A stretch of 64,000 nucleotides of DNA from Rhodopirellula halodulae (lineage in GTDB: Bacteria > Planctomycetota > Planctomycetia > Pirellulales > Pirellulaceae). This document shows, piece after piece, positions 34,442 to 42,331 of the stretch. The notes beneath the pieces are model-generated. The model was given only the letters and a program-made list of their open reading frames with translations, searched no databases and was not told where the DNA came from. Position 1 is the first letter of the stretch. Every line of letters begins with the position of its first letter. The stretch is taken from NCBI RefSeq assembly GCF_020966775.1, contig NZ_JAJKFV010000029.1:1233001-1297000 (forward strand). Direction: 5' to 3'. The translations under genes and the position numbers were made by a program.

Positions 34442-35608
34442 GTGAGACGATCCTGGTCGAGAACGTTCTTGCGTCCCTGGAGCAAAAAGAGGGGACGCCG
34501 TTCGCGAACGGGGGCAATGCGTGGCGTTCTGGGGGAATTGGCCTTTTACTTGGGGCTGATTTTGCTGGGCGTGTTTGTGTTGGCATTGGTGGTGGTGTCG
34601 TCTTTCATGATGCCGCACATCAACCTCAATTTGCCGGAAGAGGCACGGCGTGTTCTGGAGTTGGAATCCAATCTGACTCAGGGCGGCAATCAGTGGGGAC
34701 GCTGGGTCGTCGCCATCGTTTCCGTTGCTTCGATTGCTTCTGGCGTCACGGGTTTGGCGTATCGGTTGTTGCATCTGGGGTTCAGCCAAGAACGACTGTC
34801 GGCTGGAAAGAAGCGAGCCATTGATGAAACGCGGTCTCTGGCGGGTCGCGATTCCATCGCCGAAGAAAGCCTGCGAGGGCGAGACGCCGATTGGGAGTTA
34901 CAGGACTTTCCTGAATTACCCACCGTCCCCAAACGGCAAATGCTCAACGAAAGTCCGGGTGAGCGTCTGGCATATCGGCTGGCGTCTGTTTCCACGGGAC
35001 GAATGAGCTTGTTCGGGACCGCGGCTTTGGCGTTGGGTTGGAACAGTTTGTGTTTGGTGCTGCTCGCCGTGGTGGTTTCCGGTTGGTGGTACGACATGCC
35101 GCGGCCCATCCTGGCGATGTTGATGGTGCCCTTTTCATGCGTGGCGGTTTGGTCACTGCGAGTGTTCTTGAAACAAGTTCGGCAAATCGCTGGCGTGGGG
35201 GCGACGGTCGTCGAGATCAGTGACCACCCGTTGCAGCCCGGCGGCCAGTACGAGCTGTTTGTCTCGCAAATGGGCAAGATGCGGCTGAAATGGTTGAAAA
35301 TTGAGCTGGTTTGCGAGGAAGAGTCGTTTTTTCGCCAGGGAACGGATGTTCGTAGCGATCATCACGTCGCAATGCGGCAAGAATTAGTCAAGGAAAAGTC
35401 GGTGCGTGTTGACCCTCGGGGGCCCTGGGAGCAACAATTGACCTTCGAGTTGCCCGACAACGTGATGCATTCGTTCGCAGCGACGAACAACGTTGTCCGC
35501 TGGCGACTGCTCGTTTCAGGAGAGTCCCGTCCGTGGCCATCGTTCTGCCGAAGTTTTCCACTGCTCGTCCATCCCCCGCTCATGTCGCCTCCCGACAGCC
35601 CGCGGTGA
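34442..35608 (+). CDS. Four-helix membrane protein with C-terminal beta domain
   Basis: 388 residues. Hydrophobic segments lie at about 32-55, 86-108, 190-215 and 220-240. The C-terminal 140 residues are soluble and beta-rich (PGGQYELFVSQMGKMRLKWL, PWEQQLTFELPDNVMHSF, VRWRLLVSGES, ending FPLLVHP), an order of strands that suggests an arrestin-like or immunoglobulin-like fold. The start is a GTG at 34442; an ATG at 34517 is an alternative that removes a basic leader. The stop lies in a GTGA overlap with the next gene. I do not recognise a named family. Confidence 0.7.
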   Translation: MRRSWSRTFLRPWSKKRGRRSRTGAMRGVLGELAFYLGLILLGVFVLALVVVSSFMMPHINLNLPEEARRVLELESNLTQGGNQWGRWVVAIVSVASIASGVTGLAYRLLHLGFSQERLSAGKKRAIDETRSLAGRDSIAEESLRGRDADWELQDFPELPTVPKRQMLNESPGERLAYRLASVSTGRMSLFGTAALALGWNSLCLVLLAVVVSGWWYDMPRPILAMLMVPFSCVAVWSLRVFLKQVRQIAGVGATVVEISDHPLQPGGQYELFVSQMGKMRLKWLKIELVCEEESFFRQGTDVRSDHHVAMRQELVKEKSVRVDPRGPWEQQLTFELPDNVMHSFAATNNVVRWRLLVSGESRPWPSFCRSFPLLVHPPLMSPPDSPR

Positions 35609-36102
35609 ATGTGGCGGTCTGCCGTGACGATGGCTTCTACGCGGCAGGGTCGTCTTTGAAAGCCGGTTGGCGCATCAGCCGGATCGACTGGGAAGAGCTT
35701 CAGAGTGTGGAGCTGTCCGTGCTATGGCATACCGAGGGCAAGGGCGACGAGGACCTGGGGGTTCATTACTTCCAACGCTATGACCGTTCGGACTTGCAGC
35801 AAATCGAACTGACCGAACGGCAGGAAATCAATTGCACGCTGCCCGCATCGCCTTTGAGTTATCAAGGGCACCTCTTGCAGATCCAATGGAAAATTCGCGT
35901 GCGAGTTTTCCTGGCCGATGGACGAGAGATCGTTGCCGAGCAACCGTTTTACTTGGTGGCACACCAGCCCGAAACGAAGAGCGAATCCACCACCGACGTC
36001 GTCGAGCTCACTCAGCGACCTGATCGCCCTGCCAAGCAATCCTTTGCGGCGAAGCTACCGTCTGTGATCTCCCGATTCCGAGGGCGACGCCCCCGAGTGT
36101 GA
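35605..36102 (+). CDS. Soluble beta-rich protein, possible arrestin-like domain
   Basis: 165 residues with alternating strands: LQSVELSVLWHTEGKG, LPASPLSYQGHLLQIQW and KIRVRVFLADGREIVAEQPF, where the second and third resemble the strand pattern of arrestin/Spo0M-like domains. The C-terminus is basic. The GTG at 35605 forms a 4-bp overlap (GTGA) with the upstream stop and is preferred; the frame is also open to a GTG at 35533. It resembles the soluble tail of the preceding membrane protein, and the two probably act together. Function unknown. Confidence 0.65.
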   Translation: MNVAVCRDDGFYAAGSSLKAGWRISRIDWEELQSVELSVLWHTEGKGDEDLGVHYFQRYDRSDLQQIELTERQEINCTLPASPLSYQGHLLQIQWKIRVRVFLADGREIVAEQPFYLVAHQPETKSESTTDVVELTQRPDRPAKQSFAAKLPSVISRFRGRRPRV

Positions 36103-36116
36103 TGCGTCTTGGTAGT

Positions 36117-36142
36117 GGGCCTTTGTGACGGGCCTTTGTGAC
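36117..36142. repeat. Tandem duplication of a 13-bp unit
   Basis: The unit GGGCCTTTGTGAC occurs twice head to tail in the intergenic region after the beta-rich protein gene. No hairpin is formed. It may be a simple slippage duplication. Confidence 0.6.
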
Positions 36143-36311
36143 GTTTGACGCGACATCGCTGTTTCTTGCCGGTGCGATCCGTTGTGACCAAGGTTTCCCT
36201 CAACCCGTGGCTTGGTGATGGTGGTGTAAACTGTGTGCCTATTCACACGTTTTCGCCGCATTGAAATCAATCGGTGGAACTGAAACGAGTCTCATCTGGT
36301 TTGAATCTGTC

Positions 36312-37223
36312 ATGTCGTTCGCTCGGGTTTGTTGGTCGGTGGGGTTCGTCGCTTTGTCCATTGGCGGTGGCGAGGTGCTCGCTCAAGAACAACCTAAGCC
36401 AGCGGAGACGCTCGGCGTTTGGCCGGACCTAGCACCGGGGGAAGATTCGCGTGACGTTGGCGAGCCACTTCCCTTTCGCGAAAGCGAGAAGCCGCAAGTC
36501 ACTCGGTTGGTGGATATTCGTCGTCCCACCTTGGATGTGTTTCCCGCTTCGGAGCCCAACGGAACGGCAGTGGTTGTCTTGCCGGGCGGTGGATTCGGGA
36601 AGGTCGTTCCAGACAAGGAAGGTTCGGAGTTGGCACCCTTTTTGAACCGGCTCGGGATCAGCGTGTTCGTGTTGAAGTATCGAACCAATGAGAATCGTGA
36701 GTCCGGCGAACCTTCTTGGAAACGGCCAGCTCAAGACACGCAACGTGCACTTCGACTGATTCGTCGCCAGGCATCACGATGGCAGTTGGATCCGAGCCGC
36801 GTCGGGTTGTTGGCTCTGTCTGCCGGCGGGCAGGTTGGTGCGATTGTTCATACGGCGGACCAGCCATTCTACGAATCTGTGGATGAGATCGATGCTGAAT
36901 CGATCCATCCTGATTTTTCGATGTTGATCTATCCATGGAAGATTTTGGATTCATCGGGTAAGCAGTTGCTCAGTGAGATCAACGTCACGGAATCCGCTTC
37001 GCCGGCGTTTTTGGTCCACACGCATGACGACGCGTCATCCGCGGTCGGGACTGCGCTCCTGTACATCGAACTGAAGAATGCCGGCGTGCCTTCTGAATTG
37101 CACGTTTATCAAAATGGTGGGCATGGATACGGGCTCCGCGAGCAAAAGGGCTCGGTGATTTCCACCTGGGTTGACCGTGCAACCGATTGGTTAATGATTC
37201 GCGGTTTGGGAAAGCCTCGCTAG
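36312..37223 (+). CDS. Exported alpha/beta-hydrolase (esterase-like)
   Basis: 303 residues. The signal peptide MSFARVCWSVGFVALSIGGG ends with a likely cleavage at VLA|QE. The hydrolase core has the oxyanion segment VVVLPGGGF, the nucleophile elbow LSAGG, the acid in HTHDDASS and the catalytic His in NGGHGYG, as in BD-FAE/acetylxylan-esterase-like enzymes that are common in planctomycetes and act on esterified polysaccharides. The natural substrate is not shown. The ATG at 36312 is chosen because it starts the signal peptide; the frame also reaches a TTG at 36261. Confidence 0.87.
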   Translation: MSFARVCWSVGFVALSIGGGEVLAQEQPKPAETLGVWPDLAPGEDSRDVGEPLPFRESEKPQVTRLVDIRRPTLDVFPASEPNGTAVVVLPGGGFGKVVPDKEGSELAPFLNRLGISVFVLKYRTNENRESGEPSWKRPAQDTQRALRLIRRQASRWQLDPSRVGLLALSAGGQVGAIVHTADQPFYESVDEIDAESIHPDFSMLIYPWKILDSSGKQLLSEINVTESASPAFLVHTHDDASSAVGTALLYIELKNAGVPSELHVYQNGGHGYGLREQKGSVISTWVDRATDWLMIRGLGKPR

Positions 37224-37301
37224 CCACCCCACCCCCGATGGGCGTGTTATTTGCGTTGTGTTTTGTTGGGTGCGAACAAATCGGCTTGTTAAAATGAGGG
37301 G

Positions 37302-39641
37302 ATGAATTCGATTCCCTGCTTCCGAAACATTTCTCTGACTTCACGCTTGAATTGTGTCTTTCTCGCGATCGCGATCACCGCGTTGACATCGCCCGAAAAC
37401 AACATTCGAGCCGATGAATTCGCGGCGGAGGTGACGTTTCGTGAGCAATTGCAACCGCTGCTTCGTGCCTATTGCTATGACTGTCACGGCGTCGACGACG
37501 GCGAGGGTGGAGTGGCTTTGGAGGCTCACTCGACGGCAGGTGATTTGATCAAGCACCGCGACCAGTGGATGCGGGCTTTGGCGCAGGTTCGGTTGGGCAC
37601 GATGCCGCCCGCCGATGGGGAAGTGATGGAGCCTTCCAGTCGCACTCGGATGATTGACCTCATCGATGAATTAGCCAACGCGATTGACTGCGTTCAAAAT
37701 CCCAACGCGGGCAAGGTGGCACTGCGTCGATTGAACCGAGCCGAGTATCGCAACACGATTCGTGACTTGGTTGGTGTGGACTACTCGCCCGCGAATGATT
37801 TCCCCGGCGACGATGTTGGCTATGGCTTTGACAACATCGGCGACGTTTTGTCGTTGCCGCCATTGCTGATGGAGAAGTATTTGGACGCGGCGGAAGCCAT
37901 CATGGGCGAAGCGATTTTCACACCGCCACCACCGGCGTTATTCGAGGTTGATCGCGACGCGGCGTCATTGATCGGTGCGGACAAGTTTCGCGGTGGATCC
38001 AGTTTGGCCATGGCGTCCAATGGGACTGTGTCGTTGCAGTTCGACGCACCATTCACAGGGACCTACAAAATCATCTTGACGGTGCATGGGGATCAGGGCG
38101 GTGACGAACCCGTGCGGGCAGAGGTCGCATCGGGCCGTCGCACGATTCCTCTGGAGATTCCTGAGAGCGATCCAACCGAAAAGACGGTGGCGTTCCGTTT
38201 GGGGAAAGGCAAACGCACAGTCGATATCTCGTTCTTGAACGATTACTACGTGAAAGATCAGATCGATCGGAACTTGCATCTGCACCATGTTCGTGTGGAA
38301 GGCGAGGAGCTGCGAAGCACGTTCGTCCCCTCTTCCGATCTGCCAACGTCGCACAAGGTCTTGTTGTTTGACACGCCCGGGAATGCGAATGAATTTCGAA
38401 ATTCTGCTGCGGCGGTCCTCGGTAGATTTGCGAGTCGTGCCTATCGGCGACCCGTTGGCCGATCCGAAATGCAGCGGTTGGTCGAACTCGCAGAATCTGT
38501 GCATGAGAATGGCGGAACGTTCGAAGAAAGCATGCAGGTTGCGATGCAGGCGGTGCTGGTTTCGCCTTACTTTCTGTTCCGAGTGGAGCGACCGCGTGAG
38601 CCGAGTGACGACGGCGTGATGCCGATGATCAATCAATACGAATTGGCAACTCGAATTTCGTACTTCCTATGGAGCAGCATGCCAGATGACGAGCTATTGA
38701 AATTGGCTCATCAAGGAAAGTTGCGTGACCGGCGAGTGTTGCTCGAAAAGGTCGGACGAATGATCAAGAGTCCGAAGGCCAGCCGTTTTGTGAACAACTT
38801 TGCATCGCAGTGGTTGCAACTTCGCAATTTAGACATCGTGCAACCTGACACAAAAATCTATCGCGGGTTCGATGATGAAGTTCGCGATGCCATGCGAATC
38901 GAAACGTTGATGTTTTTTTCGGAAGTGATGCGTAACAACTTTCCGGTGACCGAGCTGTTGCAGGCGGACTTCACCTATCTGAATGAACCGTTGGCCCGTT
39001 TTTATGGAATCGACGGGGTCCGTGGAAACGAGTTTCGAAAAGTCTCGCTGCGTGGGACTTCACGTGGCGGTTTGCTGACGCACGCGAGCGTGTTGACGGT
39101 GACCAGCAATCCAACGCGAACGAGTCCCGTCAAACGAGGCAAATGGATTCTCGACAATTTGTTGAACACGCCACCGCCTCCCGCGCCGCCAAATATACCG
39201 GAACTGGAAAAAGGTCCGCTGGTTGGTTCATTGCGTGAGCGAATGGAACAACACCGTTCCAATCCAGCCTGCGCGGCGTGTCACAACATGATGGATCCGT
39301 TGGGGTTTGCGCTGGAGAATTTTGATGCGGTGGGACGTTGGCGAACCAAAGACGGTCGCGATTTGATTGATGCCAGCGGGGCGATGCCAGATGGGACGAC
39401 GTTCCACGGCATCGACGGTCTGCGGGAGCTGCTCGCGACGCAGCGCAATGATCAGTTTGTGCGCTGCGTTGCAGAGAAGATGTTGATCTACGCATTGGGT
39501 CGAGGCACGGAATACTACGACAAGTGTGCGTTGGACAAGATCATGGCGGAGGTCCAATCGCATGATTACAAGTTTGCCTATCTGATTGCCGCTATCATCG
39601 AAAGCGATCCGTTTCAAAAACAGGGGTACCGGGAACCATGA
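37302..39641 (+). CDS. PSCyt/DUF1587-DUF1592-DUF1588-DUF1585 exported cytochrome protein
   Basis: 779 residues. After a signal peptide, a planctomycete-type cytochrome c domain carries the heme motif CYDCH (about 58-62) and a candidate axial Met in GTMPPADG. DUF1587 follows (ALRRLNRAEYRNTIRDLVGV), then a carbohydrate-binding-like beta domain (about 225-330), DUF1595/DUF1592 (FASRAYRRPVGRSEMQRLVE, YELATRISYFLWSSMPDDEL), DUF1588 (GGLLTHASVLTVTSNPTRTS) and DUF1585 (CHNMMDPLGFALENFDAVGR) with a second CxxCH (CAACH). The function is unknown; such genes are highly amplified in planctomycetes, with a DUF1552 partner as here. GAGGGG precedes the ATG. Confidence 0.93.
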   Translation: MNSIPCFRNISLTSRLNCVFLAIAITALTSPENNIRADEFAAEVTFREQLQPLLRAYCYDCHGVDDGEGGVALEAHSTAGDLIKHRDQWMRALAQVRLGTMPPADGEVMEPSSRTRMIDLIDELANAIDCVQNPNAGKVALRRLNRAEYRNTIRDLVGVDYSPANDFPGDDVGYGFDNIGDVLSLPPLLMEKYLDAAEAIMGEAIFTPPPPALFEVDRDAASLIGADKFRGGSSLAMASNGTVSLQFDAPFTGTYKIILTVHGDQGGDEPVRAEVASGRRTIPLEIPESDPTEKTVAFRLGKGKRTVDISFLNDYYVKDQIDRNLHLHHVRVEGEELRSTFVPSSDLPTSHKVLLFDTPGNANEFRNSAAAVLGRFASRAYRRPVGRSEMQRLVELAESVHENGGTFEESMQVAMQAVLVSPYFLFRVERPREPSDDGVMPMINQYELATRISYFLWSSMPDDELLKLAHQGKLRDRRVLLEKVGRMIKSPKASRFVNNFASQWLQLRNLDIVQPDTKIYRGFDDEVRDAMRIETLMFFSEVMRNNFPVTELLQADFTYLNEPLARFYGIDGVRGNEFRKVSLRGTSRGGLLTHASVLTVTSNPTRTSPVKRGKWILDNLLNTPPPPAPPNIPELEKGPLVGSLRERMEQHRSNPACAACHNMMDPLGFALENFDAVGRWRTKDGRDLIDASGAMPDGTTFHGIDGLRELLATQRNDQFVRCVAEKMLIYALGRGTEYYDKCALDKIMAEVQSHDYKFAYLIAAIIESDPFQKQGYREP

Positions 39642-40996
39642 GTCAATCACCCAAAACTCTTTCGCGTCGAACCGTCTTGCGAGGCGCCGGAACCGCGATT
39701 GCGCTGCCTTGGTTGGATGCCATGAGTCCCAGTCGTCTGTTGGCGGCGACCTCATCGGATGGTTCACCGCCTTTGCGGATGGGGTTCTTCTATGTGCCCA
39801 ACGGAATGCACATGCCCGCATGGACACCCGGGAAAGAAGGTGCCAATTTTGATTTGACGCCGACGCTCGAAAAGTTAGCTGATCATCGCGAGGATATCTC
39901 GGTGCTGTCTGGGTTGACCTTGGACGGCGCGCGAGCCCACGGGGACGGTGGTGGAGACCATGCCCGCAGTGTGGCCGCGTTTCTGACGGGGGCTCATCCG
40001 AGAAAGACCAACGGGGCGGATATCCAAAATGGAATTTCGGTGGATCAGGCGACGGCTCAGTATGTCGGCGACCGCACACGATTCGCTTCGTTGGAGTTGG
40101 GATTGGAAGCGAGCAGCCAAGCCGGCAATTGTGACAGTGGTTACAGTTGCGCTTATGCGTCCAACATGTCGTGGCGAGGGCCGACCAATCCCATGGCAAA
40201 AGAAACGGATCCGCGTGCGTTATTCGATCGTTTATTCGCGGGGCAAACCGTAAAGGAAACTCGCCGGGCCAAGAGCGAACGCGAAAAGTACCGAAAGAGC
40301 ATTCTGGACTTTGTGGCTGAGGACGCGAAACGGTTGCACGCACATTTGCCGATCGTCGATCGACGCAAATTGGATGAGTACTTGTATGCCATTCGGGATG
40401 TCGAAAAGCGTTTGGACGGCTCGGAAAAGTTGGGGCTGAATGAGGAAGGTGTTCCTGACTATCCACGTCCCAGCGGTGTGCCTCGTGAGTTGGCTCAGCA
40501 CAGCGATTTGATGATGGACATGGTGGCACTTGCCTATCAAACCGATAGCACGCGGATCTTGTCGTTCATGTTCACTAACGCGGGTAGCAATCGGGCTTAC
40601 AAAGAAATTGGTGTCAACGAAGGTCACCACGAGTTGTCTCACCATGGAAAAAGCGAGCACAAGCAAGCCGAGATTGCCAAGATCAATGCCTTTCATGCGG
40701 AACGGTTCAATTACCTGTTGGGGCGATTGAAACTGATTCGGGAAGGCAACGGTTCTTTGTTGGACCATTGCATGATTGTGTATGGCAGCGGAATCAGCGA
40801 CGGTGACCGGCACAATCACGATGACTTGCCGATCCTGTTGGCGGGGAAAGGTGGCGGACGGATCCATTCAGGCCGTCATGTTCGGTACACGAACGGAACG
40901 CCGCTTTGTAATCTTTACGTTTGGATGATGAAGCAGATGGGAGCTGACGCGGAACGATTCGGCGACAGTCAGGGCGTCTTGCAAGGATTGGGGTGA
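39638..40996 (+). CDS. Tat-exported DUF1552 protein
   Basis: 452 residues. The N-terminus has a twin-arginine signal (SRRTVLRGAGTAIALPWLDA). The rest is DUF1552: MGFFYVPNGMHMPAWTP, ISVLSGLTLDGARAHGDGGG, DHARSVAAFLTGAHP, TNAGSNRAYKEIGVNEGHHE and YGSGISDGDRHNHDDLPILL. The many conserved His/Asp residues suggest a metal site of the alkaline-phosphatase/sulfatase-like fold. It overlaps the preceding gene by 4 bp (ATGA) and is the standard partner of DUF1592 proteins. Its substrate is unknown. Confidence 0.92.
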   Translation: MSQSPKTLSRRTVLRGAGTAIALPWLDAMSPSRLLAATSSDGSPPLRMGFFYVPNGMHMPAWTPGKEGANFDLTPTLEKLADHREDISVLSGLTLDGARAHGDGGGDHARSVAAFLTGAHPRKTNGADIQNGISVDQATAQYVGDRTRFASLELGLEASSQAGNCDSGYSCAYASNMSWRGPTNPMAKETDPRALFDRLFAGQTVKETRRAKSEREKYRKSILDFVAEDAKRLHAHLPIVDRRKLDEYLYAIRDVEKRLDGSEKLGLNEEGVPDYPRPSGVPRELAQHSDLMMDMVALAYQTDSTRILSFMFTNAGSNRAYKEIGVNEGHHELSHHGKSEHKQAEIAKINAFHAERFNYLLGRLKLIREGNGSLLDHCMIVYGSGISDGDRHNHDDLPILLAGKGGGRIHSGRHVRYTNGTPLCNLYVWMMKQMGADAERFGDSQGVLQGLG

Positions 40997-41020
40997 CCTG
41001 CGTTGCAACAAGCGTTATGG

Positions 41021-41758
41021 ATGGCAAGGCGAACGCTGCCATTGGTCCTGATCGCAATTGGGATCGCTGGGTTGATCAGCGGACAAGGAGTGGTGTGGGC
41101 GAACCAGACCATGGCATCCGTCCGCGAGGCAGGGCCGCCCGCATTTGTGCTGGTGGGCACTTTGGCAATGTGCTTGTTTGTGCCCAAGACCTTGGTTTCG
41201 ATCGCGGCCGGGTCCGTGTTGGGTTTCTGGGTCGGCGCACCCACGCTGACGGCGACCGCGTTCGTTTCCGCTTGGCTGAATTATCAGCTGGGACGATGGT
41301 CGCTGGCGGAGACGAGACCCAACCACTCCGTTGACGCCGAGAGTTTGCCGGATGCGGGATCGGACTCGATTGACGCAAACGCCGGTGAAGGAAAACGTTG
41401 GAAAGAGACCCTTTGCGAAATTCAATCGATCGCTCGCGATGCTGGGTTGGGATTGCATCTTTTGGTGCGATTGTCACCCGTTCCAACGACCATCATCAGC
41501 TATTCGATGGGGGCCTCGCGATCACGCCAAGTGCCCTATCTGTTCGCCGCGCTGCTGGCCACGGTTCCTCAGTGGTTGTGGGTTCAGTGTGGTGCGATGG
41601 CCAAAGAAGCGGTGACCGTCAGTGACGGGCCGTGGGTCACACGCTGGGCGGGATTGATTCTATCGGTGCTTGCGGCGGTGGTTCTGTCCGTTTGGGTGCC
41701 GCGGCAAATTTGGCTGCATCGCTCGCAAAGGTTGGCGGTCGCCAAAGAGGCGGTGTAG
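41021..41758 (+). CDS. TVP38/TMEM64 (DedA-like, SNARE-associated) membrane protein
   Basis: 245 residues with about five hydrophobic segments. The family core is visible as FVPKTLVSIAAGSVLGFWVG and later LLVRLSPVPTTIISYSMGAS, with the conserved Pro and Arg of DedA/VTT-domain proteins, which are involved in lipid scrambling or membrane homeostasis. A hydrophilic insertion (about 100-135) separates the two halves. The start is the ATG at 41021; a TTG at 41003 is an alternative. It begins 24 bp after the DUF1552 gene. Confidence 0.8.
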   Translation: MARRTLPLVLIAIGIAGLISGQGVVWANQTMASVREAGPPAFVLVGTLAMCLFVPKTLVSIAAGSVLGFWVGAPTLTATAFVSAWLNYQLGRWSLAETRPNHSVDAESLPDAGSDSIDANAGEGKRWKETLCEIQSIARDAGLGLHLLVRLSPVPTTIISYSMGASRSRQVPYLFAALLATVPQWLWVQCGAMAKEAVTVSDGPWVTRWAGLILSVLAAVVLSVWVPRQIWLHRSQRLAVAKEAV

Positions 41759-41784
41759 AAGCTTGTTAGGCTCTGACCGCGCAT

Positions 41785-41817
41785 CGAAAAAAGGTCCTGA
41801 GTGATTCAGGACCTTTC
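41785..41817 (-). terminator. Rho-independent terminator of rpsT
   Basis: An 11-bp perfect stem AAAGGTCCTGA/TCAGGACCTTT (41790-41800 and 41806-41816) with a 5-nt loop. On the minus strand the stem is followed by six T residues, so it terminates rpsT; on the plus strand it may also stop read-through from the TVP38 gene. Confidence 0.88.
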
Positions 41818-41893
41818 GGTTGGGGCGTTTGCTTCACGCTAGTTGCCGGTGCGAGGTCCCGCGGATCGAGCGTGATCCGGGACTTCAGCAAAC

Positions 41894-42166
41894 TCAGGCA
41901 GCTTGAGCGGCGTTCTTGATCAGGGTGTTCAAGCGGCTCTTGGTGCGAGCGGCGGCGTTTTTGTGGATCAAGTTCTTCGCAGCGGCACGGTCCAATTTCT
42001 TTTGGGCGGCCTGGAATGCGTCCTTCGCAGTTTCCAAATCGTTGTTGGCAACGGCGTCGCGAACACGACGAATCGCGGTTCGCATGTTGCTACGAGTGGC
42101 ACGGTTCAACAAACGGCGTTTTTCGTTCTGACGCAGACGTTTCGCGGCGCTTTGGGTGTTTGGCAT
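41894..42166 (-). CDS. rpsT: 30S ribosomal protein S20
   Basis: Small-subunit primary rRNA-binding protein. The 90 residues start MPNTQSAAKRLRQNEKRRLL, contain SNMRTAIRRVRDAV and end with KNLIHKNAAARTKSRL and KNAAQAA, the S20 pattern and length. It stands as a single gene, transcribed opposite to both neighbours, with a strong terminator about 80 bp downstream. Confidence 0.97.
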   Translation of the reverse strand: MPNTQSAAKRLRQNEKRRLLNRATRSNMRTAIRRVRDAVANNDLETAKDAFQAAQKKLDRAAAKNLIHKNAAARTKSRLNTLIKNAAQAA

Positions 42167-42331
42167 TTCGCTCGGAGTGTCCGGCGGACACGCTGTGATA
42201 GGGAATGGTTCGAATGGGTCAAAATTTGGAATCGAGGAGTATGACGTCCGATCAGCCGACTGTCCAGGTCAACGGAGAAGATCCATAATCATGTTTTCCG
42301 CACGTTTTTATCGCCAGAAAGCCTGATTTCG

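Noticed and set aside
39228-40529. 433-codon open frame on the minus strand
   Set aside because: It is antisense to the well-supported DUF1592 and DUF1552 genes and has the Arg/Pro/His-rich composition of a shadow frame.
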